From positions 6,572,001 to 6,636,000 of the forward strand of contig NZ_CP071872.1 in assembly GCF_022647665.1 (NCBI RefSeq): 64,000 nt of DNA. The letters run 5' to 3'. Source of the DNA: Streptomyces formicae (lineage in GTDB: Bacteria; Actinomycetota; Actinomycetes; Streptomycetales; Streptomycetaceae). The translations under genes and the position numbers were made by a program. Positions 26,197 through 34,351 of this stretch are shown piece by piece. The notes under the pieces are model-generated. The model saw only the letters and a program-made list of their open reading frames with translations. It had not been told where the DNA came from and searched no databases. Every line of letters starts with the position of its first letter. Within the stretch, counting starts at the first letter, position 1.

Positions 26197-26566
26197 CCAT
26201 TTCGGGCCCGGCCGTCAAGTCCCAGTGCCGACCGCACCATCGCCCGCTCTCGTCCAGCCGCCGCAGACACTGGGCGGTCCGCGACCTGAGTCGAGTCGGG
26301 TCGGCAACCCTCCACGCACCTGTCGGGGGCGCGCTGACGGAGGTCCACCGAGGCGCGAAAACTACCGTGACCACCCCCCATCCGGGCCAGCAGAACCACC
26401 CGATCGAAGTGGGGCCAAATCACCTTGCTACACGGGCGTGAATCACACCAATACACGCCCCCTCCAGCCCGTCACTGGGGCCAAAACAACTTCCTGCGGT
26501 GGGGCCAACAGAAGTGCTTACAGACAGGGAGCAGCGGTCCCTGGGCGTGTTCGCCCCGGACGAGGT

Positions 26567-27572
26567 GGGTCCATCCCCGCGTGCGCGGGGAGCAGTACGG
26601 CTCCGGCGCGGCAGTCGGCCGCGACGAGGGTCCATCCCTGCGTGCACGGGGAGCAGTGCACCATCGGCGTCTGACGGGTCAGGGTGCAGGGTCCATCCCC
26701 GCGTGCACGGGGAGCAGACGAATACCGGCGGGGCCATGTAGCCGAGCGTGGGTCCATCCCCGCGTGCACGGGGAGCAGCTCGACGGTCAATGGGCCGAGG
26801 AGAACGCGCAGGGTCCATCCCCGCGTGCACGGGGAGCAGGCCGAACGCCGCGCCGCGGACCGTCGGCTGCTGGGTCCATCCCCGCGTGCGCGGGGAGCAG
26901 TGTGACTCCTCCGATCCATCCACAAGTGGTTAGGGTCCATCCCCGCGTGCGCGGGGAGCAGTCCGCGACGAGCGAGGCGAGGCTGTTCGTCGAGGGTCCA
27001 TCCCCGCGTGCGCGGGGAGCAGTGCGGGCGCCACGGTCACCCGGGCAACGGTCAAGGTCCATCCCCGCGTGCGCGGGGAGCAGGACACGATTTTCGGGAG
27101 GGGCGACACGTGGAGAGGGTCCATCCCCGCGTGCGCGGGGAGCAGTCGAGCGTCTTGCGTGGGGGCAGGGTGTACGTGGGTCCATCCCCGCGTGCGCGGG
27201 GAGCAGGTCCCGCAGGGGGAGACGAGGATGTGGTCCAGGGGTCCATCCCCGCGTGCGCGGGGAGCAGTTGACCAGGGTCCAGGCGATCTCGTCGGGGAGG
27301 GGTCCATCCCCGCGTGCGCGGGGAGCAGGCGGCAAGTTCGGCCAGCAGGCCGCCGATAACGGGTCCATCCCCGCGTGCGCGGGGAGCAGGAGCCCGACCA
27401 CGGCCACCTCGGCGCCGGAATGGGTCCATCCCCGCGTGCGCGGGGAGCAGTGGGCATGGAACCGGCCCGTGACGCCAGCGGCGGGTCCATCCCCGCGTGC
27501 GCGGGGAGCAGGTCGGTGATCCGGTCGGCTGTCTTCCCGATCGGGGTCCATCCCCGCGTGCGCGGGGAGCAG
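26567..27572 (-). CRISPR. type I-E CRISPR array, 17 repeats
   Basis: Seventeen repeats of 28 to 29 bases start at 26567 and recur every 61 bases (one interval is 62), with 16 spacers of about 32 to 33 bases. On the minus strand the repeat reads CTGCTCCCCGCG then CACGCGGGGATGGACC, the type I-E form with an inverted stem, so transcription should be leftward from the leader beside cas2. Repeats at 26628, 26689, 26750 and 26811 carry GTGCAC in place of GTGCGC, and the one at 26628 has a further C to T change. All of these are at the trailer (older) end. The repeat at 27055 has A as its first base. Spacers show no recognisable origin by eye. Confidence 0.98.
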
Positions 27573-27738
27573 TCTTGTTGACCAGGCACGATAGGCAGCG
27601 TCCCTGCGCTAGGGAGCCACTTCTCAAGAATCCGACATTCTCTATGTATCGCATCAAATGACAGAAAGTCGCGCATTGGTCGCGGGTGGTGATGAAGCCG
27701 CCTCCATGAGGCGCTGGCTTCGGTGAGGGATCAAGTGT
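27573..27738 (-). promoter_or_regulatory. CRISPR leader
   Basis: The 166 bases between the newest repeat and the cas2 stop, less GC-rich than the flanks. An inverted TCCCT/AGGGA lies at about 27601 to 27615 and an A+T-rich stretch at 27625 to 27670 probably holds the array promoter. Its position beside cas1-cas2 and the conserved repeats next to it mark it as the acquisition end. Confidence 0.75.
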
Positions 27739-28089
27739 TCAGCGGCGGAAGCGTCTTCGCTTCGCGGCTTTGCTCCAGCCTGGTGGAAGGGCTGGCGGAG
27801 CCGCTTCGGCTGGTTTGTGGGGTCGGTGGATCAAGGTGAGTCCTTCGTGGTCGAGGGGGTGCCAGGCGTGGTCGTGGGTGCGGAAGGTGAAGCCCTGCTC
27901 GGTGTCGGTGGTGTGGGCGAGGAGTGCGCGGCCCTGATCGGCATAGGTGCGGACTTCCTCCCAGAGCAGGTCGCGGATGCGGGCCGAGGGGTTGCCGATG
28001 AAGACGCCGGGTGAGATCTCCAGGAGCCAGCGGGTGAGGTAGCCGCGCAGGCCCGGTGGGCAGTTGGTGAGGACGATGACGGTCACCAT
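27739..28089 (-). CDS. cas2: Cas2e, adaptation endonuclease-like subunit
   Basis: A 116-residue type I-E Cas2, which forms the central dimer of the Cas1-Cas2 complex that inserts new spacers. The family start is clear: MVTVIVLTNCPPGLRGYLTRWLLEISPGVFIG, followed by RDLLWEEV and the TFRTHDHAWHPLDHEGLTLI strand. The C-terminal tail is Pro/Arg-rich. ATG 28089 is chosen over longer frames because it begins this conserved strand and has GGAGG within the end of cas1, which it overlaps by seven bases. It is the last gene of the cas operon, next to the leader. Confidence 0.95.
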   Translation of the reverse strand: MVTVIVLTNCPPGLRGYLTRWLLEISPGVFIGNPSARIRDLLWEEVRTYADQGRALLAHTTDTEQGFTFRTHDHAWHPLDHEGLTLIHRPHKPAEAAPPALPPGWSKAAKRRRFRR

Positions 28090-29057
28090 TGACCTCCGGG
28101 AGCGATATCGCCGCCGAACCCGCAATCGGGATCATGGTTGCGGCCGGCCTCGATGTGGTGGCCGCCGTCGGTCTGGAGGGTGACGTGATCGGCGTCCGAC
28201 GTGGTCTCGCTGCCAGGTGGTAGAAGCAGGGTCTTGAGGTCCTTGACACACCGGTCGAGGAGGCCAGTGCGGGCGATGTGATCGCGCAGAGCACGGCGGG
28301 TGCGAGGGCCGGGGTCCTCATCACTCTCGGCCGCGACGTCGAAAGCGATGGGAATACCGACGTCGGTCTTGTAGAGGTCGGCGATGTCCAGGACGAAGGA
28401 GAGCTCGTGGCCGGAGTGGATGAAGCCGAGGGCAGGTGAGCAGCCCAGGGCGGTGACTATGGCGTGGGTGATGCCGTACATGCACTGGGCGGCCGCGGTG
28501 ATGGCCTGGTTGACGGTGTCACCGGAGGCGAAGTCGCCCGGGGTGTAGTGGCGTCCTTTCCAGGGGACGCCGGTGCGGGCGGACTCGCGGCGGTAGCACT
28601 CCTTGAGGCGTGTGCCCTCAGCGCCCAGGAGCTGGCGTCGGGTGAGTCCGGCCGGGTCCTCGGTGGGAAAGCGCAGCCGGTACATCGCGCGGGCGACGTC
28701 GAGACGGGTACGGACGTTGGCCCATGCCGTGGCCTGTGCTTCGGCGAGGGCGGAGGAGCGGGTGAGGGCGCGGCCGGAGGCGTAGTAGCGGACGCCGTGT
28801 TCGCCGACCCAGGCGACGGCGGCGCCGGTTTCTCCGAGGATGCTCATCGCCTGGTGGGTGATGCGAGTTCCGGGGCCGAGCAGGAGGGTGCCGATGGTTG
28901 CCGAGGGGATGTGGCGGACCCCCTCAGCGTCCTCGGCGGTGATCGCGTTCGCGTCGCGGTGGACGGTGCATCTCTCCAGGTAGACGAAGGAGAGACGGTC
29001 GCCGACGCGGGTGAGTTCGCGCGGGGTGAGCCGGGTTCGCCGGCTGACGGTGGACAC
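28083..29057 (-). CDS. cas1: Cas1e integrase of CRISPR adaptation
   Basis: A 324-residue Cas1e, the metal-dependent integrase for spacer acquisition. Catalytic residues line up with E. coli Cas1 (E141, H208, D221) at a constant offset of six: Glu147 in LLGAEGTRLKECY, His214 in GFIHSGHELSF and Asp227 in LDIADLYK. The N-terminal beta domain (SFVYLERCTVHRDANAI) and the helical catalytic domain are complete. GTG 29057 follows cas6e by 24 bases with AGGAG about 11 bases upstream. The C-terminus overlaps cas2. All key residues are present, so adaptation may be functional. Confidence 0.96.
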   Translation of the reverse strand: MSTVSRRTRLTPRELTRVGDRLSFVYLERCTVHRDANAITAEDAEGVRHIPSATIGTLLLGPGTRITHQAMSILGETGAAVAWVGEHGVRYYASGRALTRSSALAEAQATAWANVRTRLDVARAMYRLRFPTEDPAGLTRRQLLGAEGTRLKECYRRESARTGVPWKGRHYTPGDFASGDTVNQAITAAAQCMYGITHAIVTALGCSPALGFIHSGHELSFVLDIADLYKTDVGIPIAFDVAAESDEDPGPRTRRALRDHIARTGLLDRCVKDLKTLLLPPGSETTSDADHVTLQTDGGHHIEAGRNHDPDCGFGGDIAPGGQW

Positions 29058-29081
29058 GGGATCTGTTTCTCCTGCGGGCTG

Positions 29082-29792
29082 TCAGCCGATGGGGGCGAGG
29101 GTCATCAGGCCACAACCGTAGGCCCGTGCTTTGCCTAGGCCCTGGGTGAGCAGGGTGCGGAGCCGGTCGGGGTCGGTGACCTCCAGGTGCCCGTCGTAGG
29201 TGACCGCAGTGACACGGACCTGGTGCCTCCGGTCGTCCTGGCTCTTCGTGAAGCTGAGGGGCCGGGGCGAGCGGACAATGACCAGATGTTCGTCGCCGTG
29301 CTCGGTCAGGCGCTGACTCTCGGGCTTGATGAGGATGCTGAAGCCGCCACGTTCCTGCCGCTCGAGGAGCCAGGCCAGTTGGTGCTTGGGGACGCGGTGG
29401 GCGGTCCGCTTGGTGGGGGCGCCGTCCTCGTTGCGGACGTAGTGAACGGGGTTTGCGGTGAGCCGGAACGACCAGGTGGTGCCCTTGTCCAGGCGGTCGA
29501 GGAGGCGGGAGTAGTCGCCGGTCTGCCAGTGAGGGCCTTCGGCGGCGGGCCATCCTGCCTGCTCGACGAGGTGGGTGAGGTCGGGCGGGGTGGGGCTGAC
29601 GATGTAGAGGTGCACCACTGCGGCGCTGGTGTGATCGACGCGCCACAGCACCCGGGGGGTATCCGGGTTCCCGGGCAGCAGGTGCGGGAAGGACGACATG
29701 ACAGCGGCGTGCATGGCCTGCGGGGAGGTCAGGAGTCGCCGGGCACCGGTGCGGCGCGTGTTGAAGCGGAATCGGGTCAGGTGATGGGTCAT
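29082..29792 (-). CDS. cas6e: Cas6e, CRISPR RNA endoribonuclease
   Basis: A 236-residue Cas6e (CasE) that cleaves the repeat hairpin and stays on the crRNA handle in Cascade. ATG 29792 begins MTHHLTRFRFNTRRTGARRLL; His28 in AMHAAV is at the place of the catalytic His of this family. The C-terminal Gly-rich loop GLGKARAYGCGLMTLAP is diagnostic. The start overlaps the cas5e stop by one base (TGATG). The processed repeat would carry a 3' hairpin matching the array repeat. Complete length. Confidence 0.94.
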   Translation of the reverse strand: MTHHLTRFRFNTRRTGARRLLTSPQAMHAAVMSSFPHLLPGNPDTPRVLWRVDHTSAAVVHLYIVSPTPPDLTHLVEQAGWPAAEGPHWQTGDYSRLLDRLDKGTTWSFRLTANPVHYVRNEDGAPTKRTAHRVPKHQLAWLLERQERGGFSILIKPESQRLTEHGDEHLVIVRSPRPLSFTKSQDDRRHQVRVTAVTYDGHLEVTDPDRLRTLLTQGLGKARAYGCGLMTLAPIG

Positions 29793-30622
29793 CAGTTGCC
29801 TGCCATGGCGATCATGGGGTCGTGGTCGTCGAAGGCGCCACCCGGGCCGTTCTGCGGCCGGTGCCAGGGGTTCGGCACCCGGATCGGACCGCTCTCGGTG
29901 ATGGTGCGCAGGCCGTATCGGCGGTGTCGGCTGGAGAAGCTGAGTGGCTGGTCGCGCAGGGAGTCGCCGAGCGGGACGGTCGGGTCGGTGTCGCCGGGGA
30001 GTACGGCTGGGGACTCCACCAGGGCGCGGAGTTCGACGGTGGCGTGGCGGGCGTGGCGGCGCTGGTGCCATTCGGAGGCGTGCCAGGGTTCGCCGTTCAG
30101 GACGTCTTCCAGCGTGGTGCCGGTGTGGATGTCCCGGTCGGGGGTGAAGTCGACCGGGCGGGCCGGCGGGCAGGACCGGCGGCCGAGGTAGGGCAGATAG
30201 ACCGGAGCGCGCAGTGCCTCGCGCAGCTCGGTGACGGTGGCGCGGTCTCCTTCGACGGCGGCGACGAAGACGGCGTCGGCGAGGTAGAAGCGCTCGGAGA
30301 GTGGCATCGCGTCGTCGGTGTGGAAGTGCCGGGCGGTCTGGAAGTCGCGGACGCGGGTGCCGGCCTGGTCGATGCGGACGCCGAAACGCAGTCGGGCCAG
30401 GCGGGCGAGCCCGGCCTCGTCGTCGCGTTCGACGCCGACGGCGGCGGACAGCATGCCCATGACGCCGCTCTTGGTGGGGGCGGGTTCGGTGGTGCGGCGG
30501 GCGAAGCGGGCCGAGACCCCCCAGGACTGGAGGGGCCCGGCCAGCTGGAGCGCCAGCACAGCAGTGCCGTCTGCCCCCACCGGGGCGCTGCCCACAGCGG
30601 TGGTGGTCGTGGCGCTGGTCAT
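29792..30622 (-). CDS. cas5e: Cas5e, Cascade subunit
   Basis: A 276-residue Cas5e (CasD), which caps the 5' handle of crRNA and binds the large subunit. Family motifs are clear: LALQLAGPLQSWGVSARFARRTT in the first strand and helix, PTKSGVMGMLSAAVG, and LGRRSCPP at residues 146 to 153. The start overlaps the cas7e stop (ATGA), the usual coupling in this operon. Residues 1 to 20 are Thr/Ala-rich and not conserved. The C-terminus is slightly longer than usual, with a Pro/Asp-rich end. Confidence 0.94.
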   Translation of the reverse strand: MTSATTTTAVGSAPVGADGTAVLALQLAGPLQSWGVSARFARRTTEPAPTKSGVMGMLSAAVGVERDDEAGLARLARLRFGVRIDQAGTRVRDFQTARHFHTDDAMPLSERFYLADAVFVAAVEGDRATVTELREALRAPVYLPYLGRRSCPPARPVDFTPDRDIHTGTTLEDVLNGEPWHASEWHQRRHARHATVELRALVESPAVLPGDTDPTVPLGDSLRDQPLSFSSRHRRYGLRTITESGPIRVPNPWHRPQNGPGGAFDDHDPMIAMAGN

Positions 30623-31824
30623 CCGCGCTGCTCCAGGCGCTCGGCGACGGCCTGTCCGACGGCTGCGACGAGTTCCTTGACGCTTTCGGTCTGGGTGCCG
30701 AGGACGGAGACCGGCTTGGCGGCGGGGCCGACGGCCAGGACCCAGCGGTGGGTGGTCTCCTCGTTCCCGTACGCCTTCTCGATCTGCGGGACGTACTCGG
30801 CGAGCCGCTGGCAGGCCTGCTCCATGTGACCGCCCGCTTCCTCGCCCGCGACGACGGCTTTCTCGAAGGCGGAGACGTAGCTGATTGGACGGCTGGTGCG
30901 GAGGGTGACGAGCACGGCGTCCGGCAGGGTGTGGTTGCCGAACGTGTTGATCTTTCCGCTGGGCAGGGAGGAGATGAAGGCGTCGGTGAAGGCCTCAGCG
31001 GCGCGGCGCACCGGAGTGGTCGTCGGCTCGTCGTCCTTGAGGCTCTGCCCGAGGTTGTGCTCCAGGAGGTCGACGTCGACGGCGGCGTAGCGGTAGAGGG
31101 TCGAGGAGTTGAAGTCGACGGTGCCGATCATCCCGGCGCCGGTCTCGTCCTCCTCGTTCTTGTCATCGACGGCGGTGAAGTAGTCCGTCTCGGTCTCAAC
31201 GCGGTGGACGCTGATAGCGTGGGCGACCTGGGTCGCGGCGTCGACGTTAAGGTCGGTGGAGTCGGCGACCATCCGGCCGAACAGGGCGACGTCGACGGAG
31301 TGGCGGGTGTCGGCGGTCCTCTTGGCCTGGTCCTTGTTGGCCTTGTCCTTGAAGAACGCGGTGATGTCGCCGGAGCCCTCGACGGCGAGTCGGGCGAGTC
31401 CGTCGATCTGCCGGGTGCTGAGGAACAGCAGGTAGGCAGTCTCGGGGGCCGGTGCGGGGTCGCCCTTCTTCTTCGCACGGTCGGCCTTGCGCTTGGGTAC
31501 CTCGACCTTGAGGCCGGCGGCCTTCAAAGTGTCGGCGGCCAGGTTGAGGGCGGTGTCCCCGTTGAGGGAGGAGTCCAGGGCGGTGATCCGCTTGGCGACC
31601 AGCGCGACGACCTGCGTGGTTCGCACGCCCAGCTCCTCGGGGTCGAGCAGACCTGCGAAGGCCTCGCGCGTCGCGCGCTTCCACGCCTGGCTGGAGACCC
31701 GGGCCCGCTTCACCCCGCCGTAGACGGCGCTCTTCGGGGAGCCGGTGTCGTCGCGGTTGATGTTGCTCGGCGGGACGTTCTGCAGCGCGTGGATCTCGAG
31801 GATGGTGCGGGGCATGACGGTCAC
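30619..31824 (-). CDS. cas7e: Cas7e, Cascade backbone subunit
   Basis: A 401-residue Cas7e (CasC/Cse4), six copies of which form the crRNA-binding backbone of Cascade. Diagnostic start LEIHALQNVPPSNINRDDTG then SPKSAVYGGVKRARVSSQAW. RRM-like core with TGAGMIGTVDFNSSTLYRYA later. A Lys-rich insert (VPKRKADRAKKKGDPAP, near residue 115) is typical of actinobacterial members. GTG 31824 overlaps the cse2 stop by four bases and has GAAGGA upstream; ATG 31815 is the alternative. Confidence 0.95.
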   Translation of the reverse strand: MTVMPRTILEIHALQNVPPSNINRDDTGSPKSAVYGGVKRARVSSQAWKRATREAFAGLLDPEELGVRTTQVVALVAKRITALDSSLNGDTALNLAADTLKAAGLKVEVPKRKADRAKKKGDPAPAPETAYLLFLSTRQIDGLARLAVEGSGDITAFFKDKANKDQAKRTADTRHSVDVALFGRMVADSTDLNVDAATQVAHAISVHRVETETDYFTAVDDKNEEDETGAGMIGTVDFNSSTLYRYAAVDVDLLEHNLGQSLKDDEPTTTPVRRAAEAFTDAFISSLPSGKINTFGNHTLPDAVLVTLRTSRPISYVSAFEKAVVAGEEAGGHMEQACQRLAEYVPQIEKAYGNEETTHRWVLAVGPAAKPVSVLGTQTESVKELVAAVGQAVAERLEQRG

Positions 31825-32651
31825 TGGACGTCCTTCGGGTCGGTGCCGGCGTCACTGCCGGAGTCGGTGGTCGCGAACTTCTTGGGCTGGTGGGCCTGGT
31901 ACGAGCGGCCCCAGCTGCCGCGGACGGTGTCGCGGGCAGCGGGCTGCTGCCAGCGGTAGATCTGCTGAGCGAGGACCGCGTAGTCGAGGGGGATGCTGTC
32001 GCGGCGAAGCAGGGAGACCAGTTCGCGCAGGCGGTCGGAGAGTTCCTCGACGGTGCGGGAGGCGCCCAGGCGGACGAACCGCTTGCGCACCGAGCCGCCG
32101 TGGTCCTCCGCTCCCTTGATCTGGCGCACTGCGGCGCCGAGTTCGCGGGAGGTCCCGGACAGGTGCATCCGCTCCCCGCGGGACTGCTGATGCAATGCCC
32201 ACAGCGTGAGGGCGAGGTGGAAGGCGTTCTCCGCCCGGGCCAGGTCGGCCTCCCGGTGCTTCAACTCGTCGGCCTCGTACAGCGAGGAGGTGTCAAGCAG
32301 CCCCCACAGGTCGGGGACCTGGTGCGGAGGCTTGCCCGCGCCGCGCCGGAGCCGTGCGAGCACGGCGACGGCGGCGGCCTGGTCGGCGAGATAGGCGTGC
32401 TGCAGCCGCGCGATCTCGTTGTGCGTGGCCTGTGCCACCGGGCCCCACTCCTGGTACGAAGCGGTGGCCGTGCGGGTCTCCACTCTGGGCCTGCCTTTCC
32501 GTGGCTGCGAAGCCGCGCTCGCGCGGCCTTCGGGGTCATGGATGTCGTGGTTGTTGTCGCCGCCCAAGGCCGGCTCCTGGTCGGGGAGAGTGCATTCGGC
32601 GGCGCTTTGCTCGCCGGTACCGGGGGCGCCGTCGCTCTCACCGCGGGTCAC
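31821..32651 (-). CDS. cse2: Cse2 (Cas11) small Cascade subunit with N-terminal extension
   Basis: An all-alpha Cse2/CasB that stabilises the R-loop. The conserved part is YQEWGPVAQATHNEIARLQ, GLLDTSSLYEADELKHREADL, NAFHLALTLWALHQQ, RELGAAVRQIKG, KRFVRLGASRTVEELSDRLRELVSLLRR and LDYAVLAQQIYRWQ. GTG 32651 overlaps the cse1 stop by four bases (GTGA), the pattern of the whole operon, and gives 276 residues. The first 65 or so (TRGESDGAPGTGEQSAAECT...) look disordered and unlike the family. A start inside, near VETRTATASYQEW, would give the normal length of about 210. Function is not in doubt; the start is. Confidence 0.9.
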   Translation of the reverse strand: MTRGESDGAPGTGEQSAAECTLPDQEPALGGDNNHDIHDPEGRASAASQPRKGRPRVETRTATASYQEWGPVAQATHNEIARLQHAYLADQAAAVAVLARLRRGAGKPPHQVPDLWGLLDTSSLYEADELKHREADLARAENAFHLALTLWALHQQSRGERMHLSGTSRELGAAVRQIKGAEDHGGSVRKRFVRLGASRTVEELSDRLRELVSLLRRDSIPLDYAVLAQQIYRWQQPAARDTVRGSWGRSYQAHQPKKFATTDSGSDAGTDPKDVQ

Positions 32652-34351
32652 GGGGACGCCGCCTCGTTCCGCGTCTGGCCGTTGGGCAGGGCCCGGCGCA
32701 GTTTGCTGCGGAACCACAGGTCGGCGAGGGCAGAGTCGAGGACCACCGGTCCCTTGGAGGTCTTGAGCGGACGCCCTGTGAAGGCGGCCTCGCCTGCTTC
32801 GTCGAGCAGCCGCCGGGCCAGGCCACATACCGTGGAGAAAACGGTCTTCTGCCAGGTCTCCCGGTGTTCATGCCGGTCGACACCACGGGTGAGACCGCTG
32901 ACCCAGAGCCGGTAGGGGCCATCGAGGGCGGCGTACCCGAGGTCGCGGGCGGTCTTCTTGGCGGGGTCGGCCTCGGTGCCGGCGGCATGAGCGAGGTCGC
33001 TGGCCAGGTCGGCGAGCGCGCGGACGGCGGCATCGGCGTCGGCGACCGCGTTGACCGCGGTCTGGCCCAGCAGTTGGTCCTGCTCCCCGAGAAGGACGAC
33101 AGCCAGGTCGACCCCGTCCGAGGTGATCTCGTCGATGACGGACTGCTGGGTCCCGTAGAGCACACCGTACGTCCGCAGCCGCAGCCGGGTGCCAGGCTCG
33201 ATGCGCTCCTCGTCCACGAGAAGTCCGAGCCAGTCGGCGAGGGCAGGCCGCAGGAAGCCTGCCGGTTCGTTCCGGTCGGCCTTCTCGCCCTGACGCACCG
33301 GGGCGACGAGAGCTTCCATGCCGCGCCAAGCGGCCCGCTCCGGCTTGTGCTCGCGCGGGAGGTAGACCGGGACCTCGCGGAGCTTCTTCTCCTGGGGCTC
33401 GCTGCGGCGCCAGGCCGTCATCGGCTCGTACTTCTGCCGGTTGCGCTGAACCAGACTGTCACCGTACGAGAGGACGACGCCGTGCACCCCGTCAGAGTCG
33501 TAGTGGAGGCGGATACGGCGGGACTGCCAGGTGTAGAGGTCCCGCACCCCGCTGGGGCGGTCGGCGAAGTCCGGGGCGCTGTTCTCGCCAGGCGTGCCCG
33601 ACGGTCGGCGCCAGGCGGGCGCGTCGTCCTTGGCAGCGTGGACCAGCCCGCTGTCGGGGGCGATGAGGTTGAGCAGCATGGTCTCGCGCAGGGTGTGGCC
33701 TTCGGCGGCGATGCCGCCCAGATTCCCGGCCCAGGAGGGCCCCTTGGGGTAGGCCTTGCCATTCTTGGCGTCGGGGTCTCCGACGGTGCCGGTCTTGATG
33801 CCGGAGGTGTCGTAAGCGTGGGCGTGGACGAGCCAGCGGGCGGCCTCGGCGAAGCCGAGCCGGGCCACCCCGGGCCGGCGCATGGAGAAGAACGGGTCGC
33901 CGTTCGGCACATCAGCCACGACCCGGTCGAGGGCGAAGACCTCGTTCTTGCCGGTGCGCAGACCGGCGACCTGGAAGAACGGGTGCACGGGATGGAGCAG
34001 GTCGAACCGGTCCCGGTGCTGCTCCAGATAAGCGGGGACGGCGTCGAACGACTCCTCGCTCTCCCACAGCTCGGTCCAGTCGTCGGTGTCGTCGAGCCGC
34101 CCGTCGAGAGCATCGTGCGCCACCGCGAGCAGCAGCCGCAGCAGCGCGAAATCCTGGGTGGGCAGGTCACCGACGATCCTGCGGACCCTGCCGGCCTGCG
34201 CGAAGACGTCCAGCAGGCTCAGAACTCCCTCGGTGCCGTCGGTGAACTGGACCGGGATCCAGGGACGGACGGTCAGGTCGTACGACAGGACGCCGTCGTC
34301 CCGCGCATCCGCCCGGCCCGCGTCGCCATGCCCGTCGCGTTCATCCCTCAC
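32648..34351 (-). CDS. cse1: Cas8e/Cse1 large Cascade subunit
   Basis: A 567-residue Cse1 (CasA/Cas8e), which recognises the PAM and recruits Cas3. The start region is typical: LSYDLTVRPWIPVQFTDGTE then GVLSLLDVFAQAG; later RFDLLHPVHPFFQVAGL, NLIAPDSGLVHAAKD and the Trp-rich segment ARWLVHAHAYDTSGIKTG. The C-terminal four-helix bundle is complete (VFSTVCGLARRLLDEAGEAAF). GTG 34351 lies 11 bases inside the end of cas3 with GAGGTG five bases upstream. Length is slightly above average. Confidence 0.95.
   Translation of the reverse strand: MRDERDGHGDAGRADARDDGVLSYDLTVRPWIPVQFTDGTEGVLSLLDVFAQAGRVRRIVGDLPTQDFALLRLLLAVAHDALDGRLDDTDDWTELWESEESFDAVPAYLEQHRDRFDLLHPVHPFFQVAGLRTGKNEVFALDRVVADVPNGDPFFSMRRPGVARLGFAEAARWLVHAHAYDTSGIKTGTVGDPDAKNGKAYPKGPSWAGNLGGIAAEGHTLRETMLLNLIAPDSGLVHAAKDDAPAWRRPSGTPGENSAPDFADRPSGVRDLYTWQSRRIRLHYDSDGVHGVVLSYGDSLVQRNRQKYEPMTAWRRSEPQEKKLREVPVYLPREHKPERAAWRGMEALVAPVRQGEKADRNEPAGFLRPALADWLGLLVDEERIEPGTRLRLRTYGVLYGTQQSVIDEITSDGVDLAVVLLGEQDQLLGQTAVNAVADADAAVRALADLASDLAHAAGTEADPAKKTARDLGYAALDGPYRLWVSGLTRGVDRHEHRETWQKTVFSTVCGLARRLLDEAGEAAFTGRPLKTSKGPVVLDSALADLWFRSKLRRALPNGQTRNEAASP

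Larger units (their letters stand above)
25861..26526. mobile_element. 666-bp non-autonomous element inserted in a CRISPR repeat
   Basis: Perfect 32-base terminal inverted repeats (TGTCTGTAAGCACTTC... at 25861 to 25892, complement at 26495 to 26526) bound 666 bases. They are flanked by the 9-base direct repeat GGGAGCAGC (25852 to 25860 and 26527 to 26535), which is the end of a CRISPR repeat plus one spacer base. Subterminal copies of TGGNGCCA lie inward-facing at both ends: three on the left (cores at 25879, 25903, 25929, read on the minus strand) and three on the right (26410, 26476, 26500). Spacing is 24 and 26 bases on the left and 66 and 24 on the right. This resembles multiple transposase-binding sites. 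No transposase is encoded. The inside holds a short coupled reading frame, a strong terminator and otherwise nothing I recognise. Family unassigned. Confidence 0.85.

Noticed and set aside
26425..27551. Long open frames on both strands across the CRISPR array with repeated peptides such as GSIPACAGS, SPRARGA and VHPRVRGEQ
   Set aside because: They are translations of the repeats in rotating frames, because the 61-base period is not a multiple of three. They are a known artefact.
27598..27620. A possible eighteenth, degenerate repeat in the leader (GTCCCTGCGCTAGGGAGC)
   Set aside because: It is only 54 bases from the last repeat instead of 61 and lacks the repeat core; it is better seen as a small leader hairpin.
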